A stretch of 64,000 bases of DNA, from assembly GCF_019049285.1 (NCBI RefSeq), contig NZ_JAGMUL010000091.1:93958-157957 (forward strand), written 5' to 3'. Both the position numbers and the translations under genes were made by a program. Each line of letters starts with the position of its first letter. Position 1 is the stretch's first letter. The notes under the pieces are model-generated. The model ran no database searches. It was not told the DNA's origin and was given only the letters and a program-made list of their open reading frames with translations. Of this stretch, positions 25,656 through 33,314 are shown piece after piece. The stretch is from Streptomyces sp. AC550_RSS872. Lineage in GTDB: Bacteria; Actinomycetota; Actinomycetes; Streptomycetales; Streptomycetaceae.

Positions 25656-26258
25656 GTGACGCGCCGCTTCCGCTTCCCTGTGCCCGAGGACGAGCTGTGG
25701 CACTGGTTCGAGCTGGGGGGAGCCGGTCAGGTGTTGCGGCAGATCACCTTCCGGGGGCCTGCTTCCGTGCCCGTGGTGGCAGCCGAGCCGGTCGAGGTGG
25801 CGCGAACACGGCAGGCGTGCGGGGAGTGGGGTGTGCGGCTGTACGAGACCGTGTACGGGGTGCCGGTGCGCGCACCGGTCGCGGAGCCGCCGGGCGCCCG
25901 GTCGGTCGACGCTCGGGAGTTCGATGTGGCGTGGGGCCGTGCCCGGTCCTTCCGTCAGTGCCACGTCCGCCATGACACCGGTCCCCTGCCGGTCGGGACG
26001 CGCCTGACCGGGACCTTCGCCCGCTCGCCGTGGGGCCCCGGTGTCACGGGGGTCTTCGTCGACGTCGGTCTGCCCGCCGCCGGCTTCGTGGACGCCTCGG
26101 TGCTGCTGGGGGCGGAGTGCGAGTGGCCCGCGGAGGGCACCCCCGCCGAGTTCGAGGTGGTCGACCTGCGCGTCGGCGGGGGCCGTCCCCAGATCAGGCT
26201 GCGCCCGACAGCAGCTCCCGCACCCGGCGAGCCGTGGCCGCGTCCCGGGCCGTCGTGA
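25656..26258 (+). CDS. conserved hypothetical protein with an S1-like segment
   Basis: A 200-residue protein I cannot name. The first half is soluble and Trp-rich (DELWHWFEL). The C-terminal part, TRLTGTFARSPWGPGVTGVF to GFVDASVLLG, resembles a beta-barrel S1/OB fold like those of RNA-binding proteins. It starts with GTG at 25656, divergent from the FAD oxidoreductase. Its last 65 bp overlap the 3' end of the convergent inositol-phosphatase gene, a large overlap, so the annotated end (or one of the genes) deserves care. Confidence 0.6.
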   Translation: MTRRFRFPVPEDELWHWFELGGAGQVLRQITFRGPASVPVVAAEPVEVARTRQACGEWGVRLYETVYGVPVRAPVAEPPGARSVDAREFDVAWGRARSFRQCHVRHDTGPLPVGTRLTGTFARSPWGPGVTGVFVDVGLPAAGFVDASVLLGAECEWPAEGTPAEFEVVDLRVGGGRPQIRLRPTAAPAPGEPWPRPGPS

Positions 26259-27039
26259 ACGGCAGGACATTGCCGCCGGTGATACGGAAGGGCTCGCCGG
26301 CGCGGGTCAGGTGGGCGCCGCCCGCCTCCTCGACCAGGAGGATGCCCGCGGCGTGGTCCCAGGCCAGCTCCCAGCTGAACGCGGTCGCGTCCAACTCGCC
26401 CCGGGCGACGGCGAGATACTCCAGCCCCGCCGAGCCGCAGGGGCGCGGCCTGACCCCGTCGGTCCACAGGCCCAGCAGCTCGCGCTTCTGTGCGTCGGTC
26501 GTGTAGTCCGGGTGCGAGGTGGCGACGTCCAGGTCCCGGCCGGGCTCCGGTGCGCCGGAACGCAGCCGCACGCCGTCGAGGTGGGCGCCCCCGCCCCGTA
26601 TGGCCGTGGCCATTTGGTCGCGGGCGGGGGCGTAGGTCCAGGAGGCGAGCAGGACGCCGCGCTGTGCGAGCGCGACCAGCGTGCAGAAGCCGGGGTCGCC
26701 GTGCACGAACTGGCGGGTGCCGTCGACGGGGTCGACGATCCAGACCGGGGCATCGCCCTGGAGCGCCTCGTACGACGCCGGATCGGCGTCCACCGCCTCC
26801 TCGCCGACCACGACCGAGCCGGGCAGCAGCGCGCCGAGCACTTCGGTGAGGTATTTCTCGGCGAGCCGGTCGGCGTCGGTCACCAGGTCGTGCGGTCCGG
26901 CCTTCTGGTCGACCTCGTGGTCGGCCAGCTGCCGGAAGCGGGGCATGATCTCGGCCGCGGCCGCCTTACGGACCGCTTCTTCCACGTCTGCCGCGTGCTG
27001 GGCGAGAAACTCGTCGATGGTTTCGTTGTCTTTGATCAC
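26194..27039 (-). CDS. inositol monophosphatase family protein
   Basis: A 281-residue member of the Mg-dependent, Li-sensitive phosphatase fold. The metal site is visible as GEE (in VVVGEEAVD), WIVDPVDGT and WDHAAG, all three conserved motifs in order. Members act on inositol phosphates, histidinol phosphate or PAP; the exact substrate cannot be told. Monocistronic on the minus strand, converging with the S1-like hypothetical gene. Confidence 0.9.
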   Translation of the reverse strand: MIKDNETIDEFLAQHAADVEEAVRKAAAAEIMPRFRQLADHEVDQKAGPHDLVTDADRLAEKYLTEVLGALLPGSVVVGEEAVDADPASYEALQGDAPVWIVDPVDGTRQFVHGDPGFCTLVALAQRGVLLASWTYAPARDQMATAIRGGGAHLDGVRLRSGAPEPGRDLDVATSHPDYTTDAQKRELLGLWTDGVRPRPCGSAGLEYLAVARGELDATAFSWELAWDHAAGILLVEEAGGAHLTRAGEPFRITGGNVLPFTTARDAATARRVRELLSGAA

Positions 27040-27155
27040 CCCTCCATGAGAGCACGCCCCACTGACAATCCCCGCCCGCCGGATGGCCGGCGGATGGCGT
27101 CGGCGTGAACATGAGGGGCGGATATCAGCAGGTCAGACACCGGATCTCGGCGTCC

Positions 27156-27210
27156 GAGGCCTGTCCTTTCGGGGCCGAGGCCTGTCCTGTCGGGGTCCAA
27201 GGCCTGCCCT
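27156..27210. repeat. short 21-bp tandem duplication next to the ggt stop
   Basis: Two adjacent 21-bp units beginning GAGGCCTGTCCT (27156-27176, 27177-27197) and a partial third copy (CAAGGCCTGCCCT) abut the end of the gamma-glutamyltransferase gene. The two full copies differ by two bases. They probably arose by slippage; no function is evident. Confidence 0.55.
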
Positions 27211-29036
27211 CAGCGCCCGACCGCGTACCCCTGCATCCCCCGGGGATTCGCCGCCGCCGACAGCACCCCGGTCTCCGGGTCCCTCGCGACCGCGCACAGC
27301 CGCCCCTCCGACCAGGCGTCGCCGACGGTCACCTCGTGCCCGCGCCGCCTCAGCTCCTCCACCACCTCGACGGGCGTACGGGACTCCACGGTGACGCTGC
27401 CCGGTCGCATCCCGCGGGGGTAGAAGGAGCCGGGGAAGCTGTCGTTGTGCCAGTTCGGCGCGTCGATGGCGCCCTGGAGGTCGAGGCCCGCGCGGACCGG
27501 GGCGCGCAGGGCGACCGCGAGGAGGAAGTGCAGCTGCCACTGGTCCTGCTGGTCCCCGCCGGGCGTGCCGAAGGCCATCACGGGCACGCCGTCGCGCAGG
27601 GCGATCGAGGGCGTGAGCGTCGTACGGGGCCGCCGTCCCGGCGTCAGCGAGTTCGGCAGGCCCTCCTCCAGCCAGGCCATCTGGAGCCGGGTGCCGAGCG
27701 GGAAGCCCAGTTCGGGCACGAGGGGGTTGGACTGGAGCCAGCCGCCGCTCGGGGTGGCCGCGATCATGTTGCCCCAGCGGTCGACGATGTCCAGGTGGCA
27801 GGTGTCGCCACGGGTGCCGCCGTCGGCGGAGACGTCGGGCTCGTCCGGCACCGGTGACGTCGGGCTCTTGGCGACCGTCGGCTCGCCGACGCCCATCACG
27901 TCGAAGCCGGGTTCGTCGCAGGCCACCACGCGCGCGTGGGCGCACAGTCGCGGGACGCGGCCGCCCGGGCTGCCGGGCCGCAGCTCGTGGGAGGCCTTCT
28001 CGCCGACCAGTTCCCGCCGGGCCGCGTTGTACCGGTCCGACAGCAGCTCGGCGAGCGGTACCTCGGCCGCGTCGCCGTACCAGGCCTCCCGGTCGGCCAT
28101 GGCCAGCTTGCAGCCCTCGATCAGCAGATGGACGTACTCGGCGGACCCGTACCGGGGCAACTCGGGCGGGAGCAGCGCGAGTTGCTGGAGGAGGACCGGG
28201 CCCTGGCTCCAGGGGCCGGCCTTGCACACGGTCCAGCCGTTCCAGTCGTACGTCGCCGGCGCCTCGTAGGCGGCGGACCAGCCGGCGAGGTCGGCGGCCG
28301 TGAGCGTGCCGGAGTGGCGCTCACCGCTGGTGTCCAGAGTGGGCCGCTGGGCCTGCCGCACGAGGGCCTCGGCGATGAATCCGGTGCGCCACACATCCCG
28401 CGCGGCCTCGATCTGCGCGACCCGGCCCCCGGCACCGGCGACCTCGTCGAGCAGCCGCTTCCAGGTGGCGGCGAGGGCGGGGTTGCGGAACAGTTCCCCG
28501 GGCCGGGGCGCCTTCCCGCCGGGCAGATACACCTCGGCCGACGAGGTCCACTCCGTCTCGAACAGCTCCCGCACGGTCTCGACGGTCTCACCGACCCGCT
28601 CCACGGGCGCGTGCCCGTCCTCGGCGTAGCCGATGGCGTACTGGAGCACTTCGGCGAGCGTCTGCGTGCCGTGGTCCCGCAGCAGCAGCATCCAGGCGTC
28701 GAACGCGCCGGGCACGGCGGCGGCGAGCGGTCCCGTGCCGGGCACGAGGTCCAGCCCGAGCCCCCGGTAGTGCGCGACGGTCGCCCCGGCCGGTGCCACG
28801 CCCTGCCCGCACAGCACGCGCACCTCGCCGCCCGCCGGGGCGATGAGGATCGGTACCTCACCGGCCGGTCCGTTGAGATGCGGCTCGACGACATGCAGCA
28901 CGAACGCGCCGGCCACGGCGGCGTCATAGGCGTTGCCCCCGCGTTCCAGCACGGCCATCGCGGACTGCGAGGCGAGCCAGTGGGTGGAGGACACCATGCC
29001 GAAGGTGCCCTGGAGGGTGGGGCGGGTCGTGAACAT
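27210..29036 (-). CDS. gamma-glutamyltransferase family protein
   Basis: Ntn-hydrolase of 608 residues. The N-terminal segment SSTHWLASQSAMAVLERGGN and the catalytic nucleophile Thr in RGDTCHLDIVD (start of the small subunit after self-cleavage) are present, with the later SGGWLQSN and FGTPGGDQQDQ motifs. No signal peptide is seen, unlike periplasmic E. coli GGT, so it may act in the cytoplasm on gamma-glutamyl compounds, or be exported by another route. ATG 29036 (MFTTRPTLQG) is preferred over 29048. Confidence 0.88.
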   Translation of the reverse strand: MFTTRPTLQGTFGMVSSTHWLASQSAMAVLERGGNAYDAAVAGAFVLHVVEPHLNGPAGEVPILIAPAGGEVRVLCGQGVAPAGATVAHYRGLGLDLVPGTGPLAAAVPGAFDAWMLLLRDHGTQTLAEVLQYAIGYAEDGHAPVERVGETVETVRELFETEWTSSAEVYLPGGKAPRPGELFRNPALAATWKRLLDEVAGAGGRVAQIEAARDVWRTGFIAEALVRQAQRPTLDTSGERHSGTLTAADLAGWSAAYEAPATYDWNGWTVCKAGPWSQGPVLLQQLALLPPELPRYGSAEYVHLLIEGCKLAMADREAWYGDAAEVPLAELLSDRYNAARRELVGEKASHELRPGSPGGRVPRLCAHARVVACDEPGFDVMGVGEPTVAKSPTSPVPDEPDVSADGGTRGDTCHLDIVDRWGNMIAATPSGGWLQSNPLVPELGFPLGTRLQMAWLEEGLPNSLTPGRRPRTTLTPSIALRDGVPVMAFGTPGGDQQDQWQLHFLLAVALRAPVRAGLDLQGAIDAPNWHNDSFPGSFYPRGMRPGSVTVESRTPVEVVEELRRRGHEVTVGDAWSEGRLCAVARDPETGVLSAAANPRGMQGYAVGR

Positions 29037-29141
29037 GTGGGCTCTCACCTCGCTGTTTACGCGCGTCGGCCGGTCGGAACTGCGCTCGGGATCGGACTTG
29101 GGGAGAATCCGGGGAGTCCGGGCCGGAGCTCTCCTCCGCTC

Positions 29142-29243
29142 ACTCCCCCGGCAGGCTATCGATCACCCTGCGCCCCTTCTTCCCCGCCTCGGGCATGAAG
29201 TGCGCGTAGCGGTCGAGAGTGATGGTCGGCGACGAATGCCTGA
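29142..29243 (-). pseudogene. C-terminal tail of a tyrosine-recombinase integrase
   Basis: The minus strand reads RHSSPTITLDRYAHFMPEAG then KKGRRVIDSLPGE and stop. HSSPTITLDRYAH with the Tyr is the hallmark of phage/ICE integrase C-termini, and includes the nucleophilic Tyr region. Everything upstream of Val-Arg-His is lost. It is the debris of a mobile element at the left edge of the accessory island. Confidence 0.65.
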
Positions 29244-29366
29244 CCGGCCGGCAGAACCTGGAGATGTTCGGCCGGCTCTTCCACCTCGGCGTCAAGCGGG
29301 CCAAGCTGCGTGCCACCGAGCTGCTGGAGCAGTTCGACCTGACCGACGCCCCCAGCCGCTTGGCGA
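29231..29366 (+). pseudogene. fragment of a DrrA-type drug-resistance ABC ATPase
   Basis: The plus strand reads DECLTGRQNLEMFGRLFHLG and ATELLEQFDLTDAPSRLAK, matching the Q-loop-to-helical region of DrrA-like ABC ATPases. The Walker A region is missing before it and the signature after it, so only about 45 codons remain. It overlaps the integrase tail on the other strand, marking a recombination junction. Confidence 0.6.
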
Positions 29367-29578
29367 AACCTCATTCGTCACAGGCGTTTCAAACGTCGGC
29401 GATTCGGCCAATCCCGGCCACCCGAGAGCGGCCCCAGCACGGCGGCCACGCGTTCGGCCCCTTGCATTTCAAGGGCCCCGGCGCGTCCGGAATCGAGCGC
29501 GTTCGAATCCTGATCCGCGTCGTTATGCCGTGCACCGCCGAGCCATCCAGGTGCGGCACCACCCCAAGGAGGGACCAG
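29367..29578. other. non-coding stretch upstream of the ABC exporter
   Basis: No gene was recognised. The stretch holds an imperfect stem around 29455-29476 (CCCTTG and CAAGGG arms) and a TTCGAATCC string at about 29502-29512 like a tRNA T-loop, but no folding tRNA. It presumably contains the promoter of the exporter. Confidence 0.4.
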
Positions 29579-31468
29579 GTGACTGTGACCGACGCCTCGA
29601 CTTCAACCCCCGAGACACCTCCCCCTCCGCCCCCGGCGGCCATCACGTTCGAGGGCAAGTTCGGCAAGAACCCGCTGGAAGGCGCCAGTTTCGGGGCCAT
29701 GTGCCGACGCCTTCCCGCCGTGCTCGCCCACACCGCGCGCAAAGCGTGGGCCGTCGACCGGGCGGGGTCTGTACTGCTCCTCGTGTGCCAGGCGCTCACC
29801 GGTATCGCGGCCGCCGTCGTCCTCGCCTGCACCGCCCGTGCGATGACGCACATCCTCGACCCCGGCACGGTGTCCGAACGTCTGCACGGCGCCGTGCCTG
29901 CCCTGGTCGTGGTGACGTTGGCCGCGGGCGTCGGCCGAATCTGCGGCCTTCTGTCCTCCTATGCGGACGGACGGATCACTCCTGTGCTGACCACCGATGC
30001 CGACGTCGCACTCGTCGCCGCCGTGCTGCGGGTGGAGTCGTCCGCGTACGGGCAGGACGGGTTCGCCGACCAGCAGGAGGCCGCAGAGATCGGCGTCACC
30101 AGAACCCGGCTGATGGTGCAGGACGCGCAGCGGTTCATGTCCGCCATGATCCGCATGATCGCCGCGAGCGGGGTCATCACCGCTCTGCACCCGCTGATGC
30201 TGCCGGTGCTTCTCCTGGCGGTGCTGCCCGCCGGCGTCGGGGCCGTGCTCTCTGCCCGCGTGGACTACCGGACGCACTTCCTCAACCTCGGTGACCGCAA
30301 CGTGCGCGCCATGATGCGGTCGTGGACCACCCACTCCCGCTTCGGCGACGAGATCCGCGCCAACGGCATGACCGGCTACCAGATTTACTGGTACCGGGCC
30401 CTGTCCGACCGCATCGACCGCCGCACCCTCGAAGCGGCGCCGCAGATGCTGCGTATCCAGTTGTCCACCAGCGCCCTGGGCGGCTTCTTCCTGATGTGCA
30501 CCTGGGCCACCCTCGCCTGGCTGGCCATCACCGGACGCATCGCCCTGCCCGTCGCGGCCACCGCTGTGGTCGCCGTCCAGACCGCCCTGGCCGCGCTGTC
30601 CCAGGTCGTCATCAATGGCGCCGCCCTGTTCCACACGTCGCTCTACCTCGCCGATATGCGGGCATTTCTCGGCATGGCACATGAACGCGCCCCGAAGCGA
30701 GGGGAGTTGACCATTCCCGAGCGCATCGACGAGATCCGGATCGAGGAGGCCGTCTACCACTACCCCGGCAAGGAGGACCCGGCCGTCGCGGGGGTTTCCC
30801 TCACCCTGCGCCGCGGCGAGATCCTGGCCGTCGTCGGCGCGAACGGCTCCGGCAAGTCGACCCTCACCAGGCTCATCACCGGGATCGTGCTCGCCGACAA
30901 GGGACGTGTCCTGTGGGACGGCGTCGACCTCGCCGATGCGGACCCCGACGCCGTGTGGAGGCGCACCTCGCTCGTGCCGCAGAACTTCGCGTGCTGGCCG
31001 CTGCGGGCTCGCGAGAACATCACCTTGGGCCAGCCCCTGACGCACGACGACGAGCTCGTCTGGGACGCCATCGACGCCGTCGGCATGCGCGAGGAGATCG
31101 AGAAGCTGCCCCGGCAACTCGACACCCTGCTCGCCCGAGAGCTGTGGGGTGGGGCCGAGTTGTCGGGAGGCCAGTGGCAGCGGCTCGTGTGCGGGCGCGC
31201 GCTGTACCGCCGCACGCCGCTCATGATCCTGGACGAACCCACCTCGCAGATGGACGCCCGCGGCGAGCACGCGATCTTCACTCAGATCAAGCGCCTGGCC
31301 CCGCAGCGCATGACGATCGTCGTCACCCACCAGTTGGAGAACACCCGGCTCGCCGACCGCATCCTCGTGATGGACAGGGGCAGAGTCGTCGAAGAAGGCA
31401 CGTACGAGAACCTGGTCAGCGCCGGGGGCCAGTTCGCCGAACTCGTCGCCCTGGCCAAGGACCGCTGA
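29579..31468 (+). CDS. ABC exporter, fused membrane and ATPase domains
   Basis: Half-transporter of 629 residues. Six hydrophobic segments span about 60-360; the ATPase follows with Walker A GANGSGKST, signature LSGGQWQRL and Walker B LMILDEP, then the His switch in VTHQLENT. The GTG at 29579 is set by AAGGAGG six bases upstream. The N-terminal ~40 residues are Pro/Thr-rich. It is 51 bp upstream of a MazG-like gene on the same strand. Such exporters move peptides, lipids or drugs; the cargo is unknown. It sits just right of the integrase remnant, so it may be imported. Confidence 0.88.
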   Translation: MTVTDASTSTPETPPPPPPAAITFEGKFGKNPLEGASFGAMCRRLPAVLAHTARKAWAVDRAGSVLLLVCQALTGIAAAVVLACTARAMTHILDPGTVSERLHGAVPALVVVTLAAGVGRICGLLSSYADGRITPVLTTDADVALVAAVLRVESSAYGQDGFADQQEAAEIGVTRTRLMVQDAQRFMSAMIRMIAASGVITALHPLMLPVLLLAVLPAGVGAVLSARVDYRTHFLNLGDRNVRAMMRSWTTHSRFGDEIRANGMTGYQIYWYRALSDRIDRRTLEAAPQMLRIQLSTSALGGFFLMCTWATLAWLAITGRIALPVAATAVVAVQTALAALSQVVINGAALFHTSLYLADMRAFLGMAHERAPKRGELTIPERIDEIRIEEAVYHYPGKEDPAVAGVSLTLRRGEILAVVGANGSGKSTLTRLITGIVLADKGRVLWDGVDLADADPDAVWRRTSLVPQNFACWPLRARENITLGQPLTHDDELVWDAIDAVGMREEIEKLPRQLDTLLARELWGGAELSGGQWQRLVCGRALYRRTPLMILDEPTSQMDARGEHAIFTQIKRLAPQRMTIVVTHQLENTRLADRILVMDRGRVVEEGTYENLVSAGGQFAELVALAKDR

Positions 31469-31481
31469 CCCGTCCCGCCCC

Positions 31482-31502
31482 ACGACACGACACGACACGA
31501 CA
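31482..31502. repeat. microsatellite of 5-bp units between the exporter and mazG-like genes
   Basis: About four copies of the pentamer CGACA occur in the 51-bp gap before the MazG-like start. Length change here would alter spacing between the two genes without affecting either frame. Its significance is unclear. Confidence 0.45.
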
Positions 31503-31519
31503 ACAGAATCTGGACGCAC

Positions 31520-31915
31520 ATGACAGACAGCTGGAAGACCATCGCCCGCCTCGCGGGCCTCCTCGAAGATCACTCCACGCTCCCCCGTGAGCAGCGGATT
31601 CTCCTTCAACTGCTCAAGATCCAGGAGGAAGCCGGAGAGGTCGCCGAAGCCGTTATCGGGGTGACGGGGCAGAACCCGCGCAAGGGCCACTCCCACACCT
31701 GGCAGGACGTCGAATCCGAGATCTGCGACGTCATCGTCACCGGCATGGTCGCGCTCATCCGCATGAACCCCGACGCCGAGACCGTCTTCGCACGGCACAT
31801 GCAGCGCATCGCAGACCGCGATCTCGACGACTCCGGAAGGCCGGCCACCGGCAACGCCATGCGCGCGCAGTCACCCCAACCGGACGATGCGCCGACCGCG
31901 TCCGAACTCACCTGA
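31520..31915 (+). CDS. MazG-like family protein
   Basis: All-alpha NTP pyrophosphohydrolase-like protein of 131 residues. The metal-binding helices show as EEAGEVAEAVIG (ExxE) and SEICDVIVTGMVAL (ExxxD), the typical MazG/dUTPase-alpha pattern. It should cleave a nucleoside triphosphate to a monophosphate and pyrophosphate; the substrate is not predictable. The last 30 residues are disordered. It is in the same direction as the ABC exporter and probably cotranscribed. Confidence 0.82.
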   Translation: MTDSWKTIARLAGLLEDHSTLPREQRILLQLLKIQEEAGEVAEAVIGVTGQNPRKGHSHTWQDVESEICDVIVTGMVALIRMNPDAETVFARHMQRIADRDLDDSGRPATGNAMRAQSPQPDDAPTASELT

Positions 31916-31935
31916 CGCGGCCCGAAAGGAACGTC

Positions 31936-32025
31936 ATGGTCGACACTTCTCGAGATATCGACCGACCGGGATCGACTGCGCACCAGACGCACTGTCCGCC
32001 GCCCGCCACGCACACCCGATCCTGA
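31936..32025 (+). CDS. small ORF after mazG-like gene, possibly truncated
   Basis: A 29-codon frame starting MVDTSRDIDRP, with AAAGGAACG placed as a ribosome site, begins 20 bp after the MazG-like stop. The peptide ends HTRS and has one Cys. It could be a genuine short peptide of the exporter operon, or the surviving 5' end of a gene cut by a deletion; the start looks like that of a normal protein. No homology is recognised. Confidence 0.3.
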   Translation: MVDTSRDIDRPGSTAHQTHCPPPATHTRS

Positions 32026-32182
32026 TGCGACGGCTCCTCGCCCCGTAGAACTCCTCGTCCGGCCCGAGGACGAGGTTGGTGGCTTGAATCGCCTTGCCTC
32101 CTGCATCGAGCAGGCGCGAGGCTCTGTCTCGGTGAGTAGTCTCACTTGTGGCGGGCCGTCAGGTTGCCGATGCGGGGCGGGG

Positions 32183-33304
32183 GTGGGTGCATTGGGCAGG
32201 TGGTTCAAGCGTCACCGCAAGCACGATGGCGAGCCGGCACGGCAGTCGCCGCCGGCCGGGCCGACCCTCGAAATCACGATCACACAGGGCGGGCGCACGG
32301 TCGCCACCAAGAAGGTGGGCGGCACGATCGCCGTCGGGATGCAGTACTCGGCCTACGTGGAGCAGTACGGCGCGACCGACGAACGGACGTTGGAGGTGAG
32401 ATCCCGCTATGCGCAGGAGCTGATGCGGGAGAACAATGTCGACGATGCCGTGGCCGTCTACCAGGAGATCGTCGCGCTGCGCAGTGCGACGCTGGGGCCA
32501 GAGCATCCCAACACCCTGCGCAGCAAGCACAGTCTGGCCTTCGCACTCTGGCAGCGTGGCTCACTCGCCGAAGCGGAGCGTGTTCAGCGAGGGGTCTACG
32601 AGGCGCGTCGCCGCGTGCTGGGGGAATCCGACGCAGAGACGTTACTCAGCGGCGACAACCTGGGCTGGTTGTTGACAGAGCTGGGTCGCAGCGGTGAGGC
32701 CGAGCCGATCTTGCGGCAGGTCGCCGATGGTCTGACACGGACACTGGGCAAGGACGACACACACACTTTGTCCAGCCAGATGAAGCTGGCGGGAGTCCAG
32801 CACATGCTGGGCAGGAGCGACCAGGCCGAGCGGGCCATGCGGGCCGTGATCAAGCGGATGAGCAGGACGCTGGGTCCCGTCAGTCCCCTGGCGCTCCAAG
32901 CCCGCAGCAACCTTCTGGTCATCCTCCTCGACTCGGGCCGGGCGGCTGCGGCGGTCGACGCCGCCCAGGCGCTGGCAGAGGACGCGGGACGCGCGGTCGG
33001 CGACACCGACGAGGTGAGCCTGCATGCCCGGCACTCCCTGGCCCGAGCACTGGCAGGAGTCGGCAGGAGTGACGAGGCGACCCAGCTGCTGGCGGCCACT
33101 CTGCCGGACAGCGAACGGGGCAGGGGCGTCGATCACCCCTCGACGCTGGACATGCGCATCCTGTTCGCCGAGCTGCTGACCGAGGCGGGTGCCCCCCGGG
33201 CAGGTCAGGAGGCACGAGCCGCACTGGCGGGGTGCGAGCGCGTGCATGGCCCGGGTCATCCCAGAACCGAGAGGGCCCGCACCGTGGTCCGGCGTAACCG
33301 TTGA
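32183..33304 (+). CDS. kinesin-light-chain-like TPR repeat protein
   Basis: A 373-residue protein built of about six 42-residue TPR units, each with a GPEHPNTLRSKHSLAFAL-like pattern (first at about 95). A basic N-terminus (WFKRHRKHD) precedes an extended segment TLEITITQGG. Such repeats act as protein-protein scaffolds. It is convergent with, and only 10 bp from, the CHAT-protease gene, and both carry TPRs, so a shared complex is plausible. Codon TTA at 32642-32644 predicts bldA dependence. GTG 32183 is the best start but has only a weak ribosome site; a TTG at 32192 is possible. Confidence 0.75.
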   Translation: MGALGRWFKRHRKHDGEPARQSPPAGPTLEITITQGGRTVATKKVGGTIAVGMQYSAYVEQYGATDERTLEVRSRYAQELMRENNVDDAVAVYQEIVALRSATLGPEHPNTLRSKHSLAFALWQRGSLAEAERVQRGVYEARRRVLGESDAETLLSGDNLGWLLTELGRSGEAEPILRQVADGLTRTLGKDDTHTLSSQMKLAGVQHMLGRSDQAERAMRAVIKRMSRTLGPVSPLALQARSNLLVILLDSGRAAAAVDAAQALAEDAGRAVGDTDEVSLHARHSLARALAGVGRSDEATQLLAATLPDSERGRGVDHPSTLDMRILFAELLTEAGAPRAGQEARAALAGCERVHGPGHPRTERARTVVRRNR

Positions 33305-33314
33305 CGGTCCGCGG

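Noticed and set aside
29455..29520. tRNA-like TTCGAATCC T-loop string with a stem-loop before it
   Set aside because: The flanking bases cannot form a T-stem and no acceptor or anticodon arm fits, so it is not a tRNA and only speculatively an att remnant.
29603..31798. Very long open frame antisense to the ABC exporter
   Set aside because: High-GC codon bias opens the opposite frame; composition is Gly/His/Arg-rich with no domain, while the plus-strand exporter has all ABC motifs.
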